A stretch of 45,178 nt of DNA from Alphaproteobacteria bacterium. GTDB lineage: Bacteria; Pseudomonadota; Alphaproteobacteria; Micropepsales; Micropepsaceae. A program made the translations under genes and the position numbers. The notes under the pieces were generated by a model. That model worked only from the letters and a program-made list of their open reading frames with translations, ran no database searches and had not been told where the DNA came from. Below, in pieces: positions 1 to 8,440 of the stretch (within the stretch, counting starts at the first letter, position 1; the number at the start of each line of letters is the position of its first letter). The stretch spans positions 1 to 45,178 of the forward strand of contig JAFBAL010000069.1 of NCBI GenBank assembly GCA_019247845.1. Direction: 5' to 3'.

Positions 1-899
1 GCAGGCAGGCCCGCGGCCTGGACGCTTTCGAGGATGTTGTGATGCGCGGGATCGAAGGTCAGCCGCATGCGCCGCCCGTCGAGCGTGACCTGGAGCTTCA
101 CGCCGGCGGCTTTGCTCTGCATCGCTTCGCTGAGGCGCAGCTGCTCCGACGACGGTGCACTGGTGGTGAAGCGCTCGATCAGGATGCGGGACGCAGCCAC
201 GCCCTTGTCCTTCAGCGAGGCTTCGACCGTGTCCATCATCGGGCCGGGGCCGCAGACGAAGAACGCGTCGACGTCGTCGGGATCGATCAGATGGGAGAAG
301 ATCTCGTCGCACTTGGCGCGGTCGAGGCGGCCGTTGAAGAGCTCGATCTCCTCGGCTTCGTCCTCGAGCAGGTGATAGACCTCGAGCCGGTCCATGAAGC
401 GGTTCTTCAGCGCCGCCAGCTCCTCCAGGAACATGATCGAGGGCGTGTTGCGGTTGCCGTAGATCAGCGTGAAGCGCGCCTCGGGATTCGACGCGAGCAC
501 GTGCTTCAGGATGGAGATCACCGGCGTGATGCCGGAGCCGCCGGCGATGCCGACGAACTGCGTGCCCTCGCCCGGCAGCACGAAGCGGCCCATCGGCGGC
601 AACACCTCGAGCGTCTGGCCTTCCGCGAGCGCGGTGTTGGCCCAGCTCGAGAACACGCCGCCCGCCATCTGCTTGATCGCGATGCGCACGCTGTCTTCGT
701 GCGGCGCGGCGCAGAGCGAATAGGTGCGGCGCACGTCGGCGCCGTCGATATCGGCGCGCAGGGTCAGGTGCTGGCCGGCCTTGAAGCGGAACGCATCGCG
801 CAGGTTCTCCGGCAGGTCGAAGCGGATCGAGACCGCGTCCGGCGTCTCGCGGCGCACCTCGGCGATGGTGAGCGTATGGAAGCCCTTGTTCAACGACAT
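1..899 (-). CDS. paaE: Phenylacetyl-CoA 1,2-epoxidase reductase subunit PaaE (3' end cut by window edge)
   Basis: Electron-transfer subunit that passes electrons from NAD(P)H via FAD and a plant-type [2Fe-2S] cluster to the PaaAC oxygenase. It reads from ATG at 899 (MSLNKGFHTL) with no stop before base 1. Visible parts are the FAD-binding domain (RTYS at residues 58-61), the NAD-binding domain (GGSGITP at 120-126, and CGPGPMM further on) and the beginning of the C-terminal ferredoxin domain. The cluster cysteines themselves lie beyond the window. It is the last gene of paaABCDE, starting 7 nt after the paaD stop, so it should be co-transcribed with the oxygenase subunits. The family and the context agree well; the only limitation is the missing C-terminus. 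Confidence 0.93.
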   Translation of the reverse strand, partial: MSLNKGFHTLTIAEVRRETPDAVSIRFDLPENLRDAFRFKAGQHLTLRADIDGADVRRTYSLCAAPHEDSVRIAIKQMAGGVFSSWANTALAEGQTLEVLPPMGRFVLPGEGTQFVGIAGGSGITPVISILKHVLASNPEARFTLIYGNRNTPSIMFLEELAALKNRFMDRLEVYHLLEDEAEEIELFNGRLDRAKCDEIFSHLIDPDDVDAFFVCGPGPMMDTVEASLKDKGVAASRILIERFTTSAPSSEQLRLSEAMQSKAAGVKLQVTLDGRRMRLTFDPAHHNILESVQAAGLP

Positions 900-906
900 G
901 TGCTGC

Positions 907-1353
907 TCAATGGCATTTGAACAGATCGAACGGTTCGCCGCAGTCGCGGCAGCGATAGAGCGCCTTGCACGGCGTCGAGCCGAAGCGGCTCACTTCTTCA
1001 ACGCCGGCGGAGTCGCATTGCGGACACCGCGCACCATGCTTCGACGGCGGCGCGATGCCGTAAGCACGCAGCTTCGCGCGGCCTTCGTCGCTGATCCAGT
1101 CGGTCGTCCAGGGCGGCGAAATCGCGGTCTCGATGCGCATGTCCGAATGGCCCGACGCGTCGAGCGCCTCGCGGATGCTCTTCTCGATGGCCAGCGTCGC
1201 GGGGCAGCCGGTATAGGTCGGCGTGATCACCACCGCGTCGTCGCGCACCTCGCGCACGATGCCCAGATCGACGACGGAGAGCACCGGAATCTCCGGGTCC
1301 GGCACGTGGCGAAGAACCTCCAGGACTTCATGTGTCGCTTGGGCGCTCACCAT
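907..1353 (-). CDS. paaD: PaaD, Fe-S maturation factor of the phenylacetyl-CoA epoxidase
   Basis: 148 residues. PaaD belongs to the MIP18/DUF59 (SufT-like) family and is thought to mature the iron-sulfur cluster of PaaE. The N-terminal DUF59 domain is clear (VPDPEIPVLSVVDLGIV, then TPTYTGCPA). The C-terminus carries a zinc-ribbon-like set of cysteines: CPQC, then a Cys at STPC, then CRDC, ending in FKCH. ATG at 1353 was chosen because it overlaps the paaC stop by 7 nt (ATGGTGA). The open frame extends much further upstream, but only as a shadow of paaC. It sits between paaC and paaE, the standard order. Confidence 0.93.
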   Translation of the reverse strand: MVSAQATHEVLEVLRHVPDPEIPVLSVVDLGIVREVRDDAVVITPTYTGCPATLAIEKSIREALDASGHSDMRIETAISPPWTTDWISDEGRAKLRAYGIAPPSKHGARCPQCDSAGVEEVSRFGSTPCKALYRCRDCGEPFDLFKCH

Positions 1354-2027
1354 GTCGCTCCCGGATAGGCGCGCTGCAGGAACTGCATCTCGGTGAGCAG
1401 GTGACCCAGGTGCTCGGAATGATGACCCTTGCGGCCGCCCAGGATCGGGCGCGAATCCTTCGGCCGGTCGAGGCCGGCGTCGCCGAGCACGGCATCGATG
1501 CGCGCGTCCCATTCGCCGCGCAGCGGCGCCGCGTCGCCTTCGAACAGCTCGGGCGTGAAGCGCCACATCCAGTCGAGACCTGCGATCATGCGCCCGCGGC
1601 TCTCGTCGGTGCCGTCGCCCAGGCGCACGACCCATTCGCTGGCATAGCGCGCGTGATAGGCGACCTCCTTGACGGACTTGCGCGCGATGTCGCCGAACTC
1701 GTCCGACGAACACAGATCGCGCAGCATCAGCTCCTGCCAGTTCGAGAACAGGAAGAGCCGCGCGACGGTCTGCGCGAAATCGCCGTTGGGCTGCTCGACA
1801 AGCAGGCAGTTGCGGAAGTCGAGCACGTCGCGCCGGAAGGCGAGCGCGTCCGGATCGCCCGCGCGCCCGAGGAACAGCGTCGCCTGGCCGATGAGATCGA
1901 GCGCGATATTGGCGAGCGCCAGGTCCACTTCCAGCATCGGCGCGTGGCCGCACCATTCGGACAGACGCTGGCCGAGGATGAGGCTGTCGTCGCCGAGCTT
2001 CAGCGCGCGCTCGTTGATCGGCTGCAT
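1347..2027 (-). CDS. paaC: PaaC, structural subunit of the phenylacetyl-CoA epoxidase
   Basis: 226 residues. PaaC is the non-catalytic ferritin-like partner of PaaA in the ring-1,2-epoxidase and helps to bind the substrate and organise the heteromer. Family hallmarks seen are LGDDSLILGQRLSEWCGHAP near the N-terminus, ALANIALDLIGQA, and the C-terminal HHSEHLGHLLTEMQ. ATG at 2027 overlaps the paaB stop as ATGA; the longer frame reaching 2159 is upstream read-through inside paaB. It is slightly shorter than enterobacterial PaaC. Translational coupling to both neighbours suggests stoichiometric production. Confidence 0.94.
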   Translation of the reverse strand: MQPINERALKLGDDSLILGQRLSEWCGHAPMLEVDLALANIALDLIGQATLFLGRAGDPDALAFRRDVLDFRNCLLVEQPNGDFAQTVARLFLFSNWQELMLRDLCSSDEFGDIARKSVKEVAYHARYASEWVVRLGDGTDESRGRMIAGLDWMWRFTPELFEGDAAPLRGEWDARIDAVLGDAGLDRPKDSRPILGGRKGHHSEHLGHLLTEMQFLQRAYPGATW

Positions 2028-2341
2028 CAGATGTTCTTCACGTTGTCGGGAATGACGTAGAATGTGGGATGGCGATAGACCTTGTCGCTCGCCGGCTCGA
2101 ACAGCGCCGCCGCCTCGCCCGGATCGGAGGCCACGATCGACGCCGACGGCACCACCCACAGGCTGATACCTTCCATGCGCCGCGTATAGGTGTCGCGCGC
2201 CGCTTCCAGCGCCATGCGCGCGTCCGCGGCATGCACGCTGCCGGCATGCTTATGGGAGAGTCCGTTCTTGGCGCGCACGAACACTTCCCAGAGCGGCCAT
2301 TCCTTGCTGGTTAGGGCCTTGCCGGTTAGGGCCTTGCTCAT
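2027..2341 (-). CDS. paaB: PaaB, bridging subunit of the phenylacetyl-CoA epoxidase
   Basis: 104 residues. PaaB is a small subunit that bridges PaaAC dimers and is needed for activity with the reductase. The diagnostic N-terminal segment [20 protein letters not shown] and the SLHA-like block [19 protein letters not shown] are present. The C-terminus ends [10 protein letters not shown], as in the family. ATG at 2341 overlaps the paaA stop (ATGA), and the gene's own stop overlaps paaC (ATGA), so the operon is fully coupled. A short extension before WPLWEV contains an imperfect repeat ([12 protein letters not shown]), which reflects duplicated DNA around 2310-2340. Confidence 0.94.
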   Translation of the reverse strand: MSKALTGKALTSKEWPLWEVFVRAKNGLSHKHAGSVHAADARMALEAARDTYTRRMEGISLWVVPSASIVASDPGEAAALFEPASDKVYRHPTFYVIPDNVKNI

Positions 2342-3321
2342 TCCGCCGCCATCCTCTGCGCGCGCTTGGCGGCATGCGCCAGCGCCGCCTCGCGCACCCA
2401 GGCGCCGTCTTCCCAGGCCTTGGTGCGCGCCTTCATGCGCTCCTTGGCGACGGGACCTTCGCCGCGCACCACGGCATAGAACTCTTCCCAATCGATGGCG
2501 CCGAAATCGTAGCCGCCCTTGGCCTCGTTCCACTTGAGATCGGCGTCGGGAACGGTGAGGCCCAGCGCTTCCGCTTGCGGCACCGTCGCATCGACGAAGC
2601 GCTGGCGGATCTCGTCGTTGGTCTCGCGCTTGATGCGCCAGCGCATCGACTGCGCCGAGTTGGGCGAGTTGTCGTCGGGCGGGCCGAACATCATCAGCGA
2701 CGGCCACCACCAGCGGTTCAGCGCGTCCTGCGCCATGCGCTTCTGCTCCGCCGTGCCGTTCGCGAGCGTCATCATGATCTCGAAGCCCTGGCGCTGGTGG
2801 AAGCTCTCTTCCTTGCAGATGCGCACCATGGCGCGCGCGTAAGGCCCGTACGAGGTGCGCTGCAGCGGCACCTGGTTCATGATCGCGGCACCGTCGACCA
2901 GCCAGCCGATCGCGCCGATGTCGGCCCAGGTGAGCGTGGGATAATTGAAGATCGTCGAATACTTCGCGCGGCCGGAATGCAGCGCCTCGACCATCTCGTC
3001 GCGGCTGGTGCCGAGCGTCTCGGCGGCACAATAGAGATAGAGGCCGTGCCCGCCTTCGTCCTGCACCTTGGCCAGCAGCACCGCTTTGCGGCGCAGGCTC
3101 GGCGCGCGGGTGATCCAGTTGCCTTCGGGCAGCATGCCGACGATCTCGGAATGCGCATGCTGCGAGATCTGGCGGATCAGCGTCTTGCGATAGGCCTCGG
3201 GCATCCAGTCCTTGGGCTCGATGAAATCGTCGGCGGCGACGCGCGCGTCGAATTCGGCGAGCTTCTCAGGGTCCTCCTGAGCGGAGGCCATGCGCTGCTT
3301 TTCGAGTTCGGTCGTATACAT
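2338..3321 (-). CDS. paaA: PaaA, catalytic diiron subunit of the phenylacetyl-CoA 1,2-epoxidase
   Basis: 327 residues. This is the ferritin-like diiron oxygenase that converts phenylacetyl-CoA to the ring-1,2-epoxide in the cytoplasm. Diiron ligands are visible in the two carboxylate-His motifs: DEGGH (in VQDEGGHG) and EESFH (in [11 protein letters not shown]). Length and overall sequence match the family, including [13 protein letters not shown] and the C-terminal [10 protein letters not shown]. The start at 3321 follows a weak purine-rich ribosome site. It is the first gene of paaABCDE; a palindromic operator-like site lies just upstream (3336-3356), between it and paaI. Confidence 0.96.
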   Translation of the reverse strand: MYTTELEKQRMASAQEDPEKLAEFDARVAADDFIEPKDWMPEAYRKTLIRQISQHAHSEIVGMLPEGNWITRAPSLRRKAVLLAKVQDEGGHGLYLYCAAETLGTSRDEMVEALHSGRAKYSTIFNYPTLTWADIGAIGWLVDGAAIMNQVPLQRTSYGPYARAMVRICKEESFHQRQGFEIMMTLANGTAEQKRMAQDALNRWWWPSLMMFGPPDDNSPNSAQSMRWRIKRETNDEIRQRFVDATVPQAEALGLTVPDADLKWNEAKGGYDFGAIDWEEFYAVVRGEGPVAKERMKARTKAWEDGAWVREAALAHAAKRAQRMAAE

Positions 3322-3335
3322 GCTCGCACCCTACA

Positions 3336-3356
3336 ATAAACCGACCGAGCGGTCAA
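3336..3356. promoter_or_regulatory. Predicted TetR/PaaR-type operator upstream of paaA
   Basis: On the minus strand this reads TTGACCG, two bases, then CGGTCGGTTTAT. The core GACCG-AG-CGGTC is palindromic. It aligns base for base with the site at 3814-3834 and closely with the one at 13154-13179 next to the tetR gene. It overlaps the 3' end of paaI and lies 15 nt before the paaA start codon, a position suited to repression. Assignment to the TetR protein at 13195 is an inference. Confidence 0.7.
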
Positions 3357-3782
3357 TTAATCCACCACCGCCCCGCCGACGCTTCGCGAAAGCCCCGTGA
3401 ATACGGCGATATCCTTGCCCTCTTGCGTCCTCACGCGTACCAGATAAACGCCCGAGCGGCCGGAGAGACTCTGCTCCCGCGCCTCGGCCACCAGCCGGTC
3501 GCCTTCCTTCGCGGGCGCCAGGAAGACAATCGACGCTTGTTGCGCCAGCGTGTTCACATTGCGCGAGTTGCAGGCATAGGCGAAGGCCGTGTCGGCCAGC
3601 AGGAAGATCATGCCGCCATGGCCGATCGCGTGGCCGTTGAGCATGTCCGCGCGCACGGTCATCGACGCGCGCGCATAACCGGCGCGCGCCTCGTCCAGCG
3701 CGATGCCGAAGGCCCGGCTCGTTCCCTCGCGCGCATTCAGGTGACCGGCGGCGCGGCGCGCCAGCTCGTCGGCTTCGCTCAT
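3357..3782 (-). CDS. paaI: PaaI, acyl-CoA thioesterase of the phenylacetate pathway
   Basis: 141 residues, a single hotdog domain. PaaI hydrolyses phenylacetyl-CoA-derived thioesters and is thought to rescue CoA from dead-end or toxic ring-epoxide intermediates. The PaaI hotdog signature is present: NGHAIGHGGMIFLLADTAFA at residues 49-68, including the HGG turn and the catalytic Asp at about residue 64. ATG at 3782 is preceded by a GAGG ribosome site. The gene is divergent from paaG, with a palindromic operator-like site between them, and lies 36 bp ahead of paaA on the same strand, so it may head the epoxidase operon. Confidence 0.92.
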   Translation of the reverse strand: MSEADELARRAAGHLNAREGTSRAFGIALDEARAGYARASMTVRADMLNGHAIGHGGMIFLLADTAFAYACNSRNVNTLAQQASIVFLAPAKEGDRLVAEAREQSLSGRSGVYLVRVRTQEGKDIAVFTGLSRSVGGAVVD

Positions 3783-3813
3783 GATGTGCCTCGTTCCCTT
3801 GGGCCTCGTTTCG

Positions 3814-3834
3814 TTGACCGTCCGGACGATCTAT
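3814..3834. promoter_or_regulatory. Predicted TetR/PaaR-type operator between paaI and paaG
   Basis: Reads TTGACCG, two bases, then CGGACGATCTAT on the plus strand. It matches the minus-strand reading of the paaA-proximal site in 16 of 21 positions, with the same spacing. It sits in the 85-bp divergent gap between the paaI and paaG start codons and so could control both transcripts. A good Shine-Dalgarno sequence for paaG (AGGGAGGT, 3856-3863) follows. Function is inferred from the repeated occurrence of the motif. Confidence 0.68.
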
Positions 3835-3867
3835 CTTAAACCTTCCGGCGCCAACAGGGAGGTGCGA

Positions 3868-4659
3868 ATGGCCTTCGAAACCATTCTGTTCGAGGTGACG
3901 AACGGGGCCGCGCGCCTGACCTTGAACCGCCCGGACCGGCTCAACAGCTTCACCGTGCAGATGCATGACGAGGTCGCGCGTGCGCTGAGCTATGTCGAGA
4001 CGGACCCCAGCGCGCGCGTCCTGCTGATCACGGGTTCGGGACGCGGCTTCTGCGCCGGCCAGGACCTTTCCGACCGCGCAGTGACGCCCGGCGGCGAAGG
4101 CGTCGATCTCGGCGCCTCGCTGGACAAGAGCTACAATCCGCTGGTGCGCAGATTGACCGTGCTGCCCAAGCCCGTGATCTGCGCGGTGAACGGTGTCGCC
4201 GCCGGCGCCGGCGCGAACATCGCGCTCGCAGCCGACATCGTGCTGGCGGCGAAGAGCGCCAAGTTCATCCAGGCCTTCGCGAACATCGGATTGGTGCCCG
4301 ATTCCGGCGGCACCTGGATTCTGCCCAGGCTGGTGGGCCAGGCGCGCGCGATGGGTCTGGCGCTGACCGGCCAGCCGTTGACCGCGGAGCAGGCGGAGGC
4401 CTGGGGCCTGATCTGGCGCGCGGTCGACGACGACAGACTGATGGACGAGACCAACGCGCTGGTCGCGCGCCTCGCCGCCGGTCCGACCAAAGGCCTTGCC
4501 GCAATCAAGAAGGCGATCCGCGCGGCATGGTCGAACGACCTCGACCCGCATCTCGATCTCGAGCGCGACATGCAGCGCGAGCTCGGCCGCTCGTCCGACT
4601 ACCGCGAAGGCGTCAGCGCGTTCGGCGAGAAGCGCGCACCGAAATTCACGGGGAACTGA
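3868..4659 (+). CDS. paaG: PaaG, 1,2-epoxyphenylacetyl-CoA isomerase (oxepin-CoA forming)
   Basis: 263 residues, crotonase family. PaaG isomerises the ring-1,2-epoxide of phenylacetyl-CoA to oxepin-CoA and also shifts double bonds later in the pathway. Oxyanion-hole segments are GFCAGQDL (60-67) and NGVAAGAG (108-115). The catalytic Asp is in GLVPDSGGTW (Asp145), typical of PaaG rather than of hydratases that use Glu. The frame is open from 3781, but ATG at 3868 is chosen for the strong AGGGAGGT ribosome site and the N-terminus MAFETILFEV. It begins the rightward paaG-paaZ-paaK operon, 3 nt before paaZ. Confidence 0.95.
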   Translation: MAFETILFEVTNGAARLTLNRPDRLNSFTVQMHDEVARALSYVETDPSARVLLITGSGRGFCAGQDLSDRAVTPGGEGVDLGASLDKSYNPLVRRLTVLPKPVICAVNGVAAGAGANIALAADIVLAAKSAKFIQAFANIGLVPDSGGTWILPRLVGQARAMGLALTGQPLTAEQAEAWGLIWRAVDDDRLMDETNALVARLAAGPTKGLAAIKKAIRAAWSNDLDPHLDLERDMQRELGRSSDYREGVSAFGEKRAPKFTGN

Positions 4660-4662
4660 GAC

Positions 4663-6519
4663 ATGGATTTCGCGAAACTGGCGGCGCGGGCGCGCGACAC
4701 GGGCGGCCCGGCCCTGCGGGCGATGACGTTCCACCAGCGCGCAAAGATGTTGAAGGCGCTCGGCGACGCGATCATGGCGCGCAAGGACGAGCTCTATGCC
4801 CTGTCGGAGGAGACCGGCGCCACGAAATCGGATTCCTGGATCGACATCGAGGGCGGCGCAGGCACGCTGTTCTCCTATGCCTCGAAGGGACGCCGCGAGC
4901 TTCCCAACGACCGCATCCTGATCGACGGCAATCCGGAAGGCCTGTCGAAGCGCGGCACCTTCATGGGCCTGCATGTCTTCACCTCGCTGCAGGGCACGGC
5001 GGTGCATATCAACGCCTTCAACTTCCCCGTCTGGGGGATGCTGGAGAAGCTGTCGCCGACCTTGCTTGCGGGCGTGCCGGCGATCGTGAAGCCGGCAAGC
5101 GCCAGCGTGAAGCTTGCCGAGGCCGCGTTCCGCATCCTTGAAGACGCCAAGGTCCTGCCCGAGGGCGCGATTCAGCTGATCGTCGGCTCCGTCGGCGACC
5201 TGTTCGATCATCTGACCGGCCAGGACATCGTGTCCTTCACCGGCTCGGCGGAAACCGCGGCGAAGCTCAAAGCTCATCCGACGATCATCCGCGAAGGCGT
5301 GCGCTTCATCGCCGAGCAGGACTCGCTCAACGCCTCGATCCTCGGACCCGACGCGGCGGCGGACAGCCCCGAGTTCGATCTCTTCATCAAGGAGGTCGTG
5401 CGCGAGATGACGGTGAAGGCGGGCCAGAAGTGCACCGCCATCCGCAGAGCCTTCGTGCCGGCGGCGCTGACCGACGCGGCGGAAGCGGCGCTCAAGCAGG
5501 CGCTCGGCGCGGTCGAGGGCATGGGCACCTTGATCAACGCAGCCCAGGGCGCCGACGTCCGCGCCAAGGTGAAGGAGATCGCCAAGGACGCGCGCATCGT
5601 CCATGGCGACGCCGAGGGCGACGGGCCGAAGATGGCGCCGGTGCTGCTGCGCTGCGATGCGCCCGCGACCTCGGATCGCGTGCACGACATCGAGGCTTTC
5701 GGGCCGGTTGCGACCCTGATGCCGTATCGCGACATCGACGAGGCGATCGCGCTTGCCAATCGCGGCAAAGGCTCGCTGGTCATGTCGCTGTTCACCTACG
5801 ACCCCGCCGTCGCCGAGAAGGTGGTGATGGGCGCGGGCGCCTTCCACGGCCGCATCGCGATCATCGACCGCGACAGCGCGCGCGAATCCACCGGCCACGG
5901 CTCGCCGATGCCGGGCCTGGTTCACGGCGGGCCGGGACGCGCCGGCGGCGGCGAGGAGATGGGCGGCATCCGCGGCGTGCTGCATTATATGCAGCGCACG
6001 GCGCTTCAGGGTTCGCCTCGCATCCTCAGCGCCGTGTCGAAGAGCTGGATGACCGGCGCGCCCGCCATCACCGAAGGGCCGCATCCCTTCCGCCTCAAGT
6101 TCGGCGAGCTCGAGCTCGGCAAGACGCTGGTCACCGCGCAGCGCACCATCACCCTCGACGACGTCGAGCACTTCGCGCATTTCACCGGCGACACGTTCTA
6201 TGCCCACATGGACGAGGAAGCGGCCAAGGCCAATCCGCTGTTCGGCGGGCGCGTGGCGCATGGCTACCTGATCCTGGCCTTCGCGGCCGGCCTGTTCGTC
6301 GACCCGCCGCCCGGACCGGTGCTGGCGAATTACGGCCTCGACAATCTGCGCTTCCTGAAGCCCGTGAAGCCCGGCGACGCGATCCAGGTGGCGCTGACCG
6401 CCAAATCCAAATCGCTGCGCAACGAGCAGTATGGCGAGGTGCGGTGGGCGGTGAACGTCACCAACCAGAACGGTGAACCGGTCGCGGCCTACGAGCTGCT
6501 GACGATGAACGCGGTGTGA
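4663..6519 (+). CDS. paaZ: PaaZ, bifunctional oxepin-CoA hydrolase / semialdehyde dehydrogenase
   Basis: 618 residues. The C-terminal MaoC/R-hydratase domain opens the oxepin-CoA ring, and the N-terminal aldehyde dehydrogenase oxidises the resulting semialdehyde. ALDH catalytic residues are present: Glu218 (FIAEQDSLN) and Cys257 (AGQKCTAIRR). The hydratase Asp510 and His515 are in GDTFYAHMD. Compared with the roughly 680-residue enterobacterial enzyme, about 40 N-terminal residues are missing; the protein begins near the equivalent of the ARDTGGPALRAMTF block. There is no room for a longer start, because paaG ends 3 nt upstream. Its stop overlaps the paaK start (TGATG). Both active sites look intact. 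Confidence 0.94.
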   Translation: MDFAKLAARARDTGGPALRAMTFHQRAKMLKALGDAIMARKDELYALSEETGATKSDSWIDIEGGAGTLFSYASKGRRELPNDRILIDGNPEGLSKRGTFMGLHVFTSLQGTAVHINAFNFPVWGMLEKLSPTLLAGVPAIVKPASASVKLAEAAFRILEDAKVLPEGAIQLIVGSVGDLFDHLTGQDIVSFTGSAETAAKLKAHPTIIREGVRFIAEQDSLNASILGPDAAADSPEFDLFIKEVVREMTVKAGQKCTAIRRAFVPAALTDAAEAALKQALGAVEGMGTLINAAQGADVRAKVKEIAKDARIVHGDAEGDGPKMAPVLLRCDAPATSDRVHDIEAFGPVATLMPYRDIDEAIALANRGKGSLVMSLFTYDPAVAEKVVMGAGAFHGRIAIIDRDSARESTGHGSPMPGLVHGGPGRAGGGEEMGGIRGVLHYMQRTALQGSPRILSAVSKSWMTGAPAITEGPHPFRLKFGELELGKTLVTAQRTITLDDVEHFAHFTGDTFYAHMDEEAAKANPLFGGRVAHGYLILAFAAGLFVDPPPGPVLANYGLDNLRFLKPVKPGDAIQVALTAKSKSLRNEQYGEVRWAVNVTNQNGEPVAAYELLTMNAV

Positions 6520-7727
6520 TGAGCCTCGACGCCCTTCGCCGGCAGGTCGCGCACGCCTATGAGAACACGGCGCACTACCGCGCCAAATGCGATGCGGCCG
6601 GTGTTTCTCCCGACGACCTGAAGACATGGAAAGATCTCTCACGTTTCCCTTTCACCCTTAAGGGGGACTTCCGCGAGCACTATCCGTGGGGGATGTGCGC
6701 CGTGCCGCGCGAGAAGCTGGCGCGCGTGCACGCCTCGTCGGGCACCACGGGCAAGCCCACCATCGTCGGATACACGGCCGCCGATCTCGATCATTGGAAC
6801 ATGCTGATGGCCCGATGCCTTCGGACCGCGGGCGTGCGGCCGGGCGATCTGCTGCACAACGCCTATGGCTATGGACTGTTCACCGGCGGGCTGGGCTTCC
6901 ATGGGGGTGCCGAGAAGCTGGGCTGCGCGGTGGTGCCGGCATCGGGCGGGCAGACCGAACGCCAGATCCAGCTGATCCTCGACCTGCGCCCACGCGTGCT
7001 GTGCTGCACGCCGTCCTATGCGCTGGTGCTGGCGGAGGCCTTGGCCGGCCGTTCCACGTCGCTCGAGATCGCGCTTTGCGGCGCCGAGCCGTGGAGCGCG
7101 CAGATGCAGCAGGAGGTCGAGCAGCGCCTGGGCGTCATGGCGCTCGACGTCTATGGCCTGTCGGAAGTGCTCGGTCCGGGCGTCGCGGTGGAGCGGCCGG
7201 ACGCGCGCGGCTACCTGACCGTTTGGGAGGACGCGTTCTTTCCCGAAATCGTCGATCCCGACACCGGCCTGCCCTTGCCCGACGGAGAGGACGGCGAACT
7301 GGTGTTCACCTCGCTGAGCAAAGAAGCCGTGCCGGTCATCCGCTATCGCACCGGCGACCTGTCGCGGCTGCATCCGCCCACCGGCGCCGTGCCCTACCGC
7401 CGCATGGAGCGCATCAAGGGCCGCAGCGACGACATGCTGATCGTGCGCGGCGTGAACATCTTTCCGCGCCAGATCGAGGAGCTGATCCTGGAAGAGCCCG
7501 CGCTTTCGCCGCACTACCGCATCGACGTGACGCGCGAGGATAAGCGCGACGTGCTGACGGTGACGGTCGAGGGCAGCGGCGCCTGCGGCCTGGGCGATCG
7601 CATGAAGTCGCGCTACGGTTTGAGCGCGGTCGTCGTCGTGGTGGAGGCCGGGCATCTGCCGCGCTCGGAAGGCAAAGCGAGGCGCGTATTCGATCATCGA
7701 AATGGGCACCGCAAGGGGCAGGCATGA
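6519..7727 (+). CDS. paaK: PaaK, phenylacetate-CoA ligase
   Basis: 402 residues. PaaK is an adenylate-forming enzyme that activates phenylacetate to phenylacetyl-CoA, the entry step of the pathway. The ATP-binding P-loop is SSGTTGKPTIVGYT (73-86); later motifs are YGLSEVLGPG and YRTGDLS, and the C-terminal lid has RSDDMLIVRGVNIFP. ATG at 6519 (TGATG coupling to paaZ) gives a protein about 30 residues shorter at the N-terminus than typical PaaK, starting at the helix MSLDALRRQVAHAYENTAHY. A GTG one codon upstream is possible. Overlaps the next gene by ATGA. Confidence 0.94.
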   Translation: MSLDALRRQVAHAYENTAHYRAKCDAAGVSPDDLKTWKDLSRFPFTLKGDFREHYPWGMCAVPREKLARVHASSGTTGKPTIVGYTAADLDHWNMLMARCLRTAGVRPGDLLHNAYGYGLFTGGLGFHGGAEKLGCAVVPASGGQTERQIQLILDLRPRVLCCTPSYALVLAEALAGRSTSLEIALCGAEPWSAQMQQEVEQRLGVMALDVYGLSEVLGPGVAVERPDARGYLTVWEDAFFPEIVDPDTGLPLPDGEDGELVFTSLSKEAVPVIRYRTGDLSRLHPPTGAVPYRRMERIKGRSDDMLIVRGVNIFPRQIEELILEEPALSPHYRIDVTREDKRDVLTVTVEGSGACGLGDRMKSRYGLSAVVVVVEAGHLPRSEGKARRVFDHRNGHRKGQA

Positions 7728-8440
7728 AACTCGCATTCGACAAGGGCGGCGACGGCGGCAAGCTGCTGGTGCTGCTGCACGGATTGGGCGCCAATCGCTG
7801 CGTGTGGCGCGCGATGCTCTCCGCCAGCCGTTGGGACGGACGCTGGATGGCGCTCGACCTGCGCGGCCACGGCGGATCCGCGCATGCGGCTTCGTACGCA
7901 CTCGAGGACCACGCGGCCGACGTCGTCGAGACGATCGGCGCGGGCTGGGACGAGATCACGGTTCTCGGCCATTCGATGGGCGGCGCGGTGGGGCTGAAGC
8001 TGGCCGGCGGGACGAAGCTCGCGCGCGTCTTCGGGCTGGGCATCAAGGTCGCTTGGGACGCGCAAGAGCTGGCCGGGCTGGAGCGCATGGCGGCCGCGTC
8101 GGTCAAATGGTTCGCGACGCGAGACGAAGCGGCGGCCCGATATTTGAAAGTGGCGGGCCTCGCGGCATCGGACGATTCCTGCGTTGGGCCCGGCATCGTG
8201 CAAGGCGAAAGCGGCTGGCGCCTCGCCGCCGATCCGGCGACGGCGCGCGTCGGGCCGCCGCCGATGCGCGCGCTGATCGAGACGGCGCGCTGCCCGTTCC
8301 ACCTCGCCCGGGGCGCCGGCGACCGGATGGTGAGCCTGGAGCAGCTCCAGGAATACGACAGCGAGGCGCTCGACATTCCCGATGCCGGCCACAACGCGAT
8401 GGTCGACAGGCCGGGCGACGTGTGGGACTGGGTGCTTTGA
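7724..8440 (+). CDS. Alpha/beta-fold hydrolase in the paa operon
   Basis: 238 residues, compact alpha/beta hydrolase without a signal peptide. The oxyanion turn LHGLGANRCVW, the nucleophile elbow GHSMGG (Ser84) and the C-terminal catalytic His in DAGHN (about His223) are present; the acid is probably in GAGDRMVS. The start overlaps paaK (ATGA) and the stop overlaps the TTG start of the P450 gene (TTGA), so it belongs to the phenylacetate operon. No specific family is recognised. Hydrolysis of an ester, lactone or thioester that feeds or detoxifies the pathway is an inference from context only. Confidence 0.85.
   Translation: MKLAFDKGGDGGKLLVLLHGLGANRCVWRAMLSASRWDGRWMALDLRGHGGSAHAASYALEDHAADVVETIGAGWDEITVLGHSMGGAVGLKLAGGTKLARVFGLGIKVAWDAQELAGLERMAAASVKWFATRDEAAARYLKVAGLAASDDSCVGPGIVQGESGWRLAADPATARVGPPPMRALIETARCPFHLARGAGDRMVSLEQLQEYDSEALDIPDAGHNAMVDRPGDVWDWVL

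Noticed and set aside
3331..6642. Very long minus-strand open frame (about 1100 codons) across paaI, paaG and paaZ
   Set aside because: Arg/His/Gly-rich translation with no family features; it is the antisense shadow of GC-rich coding genes with intact active-site motifs on the other frames.
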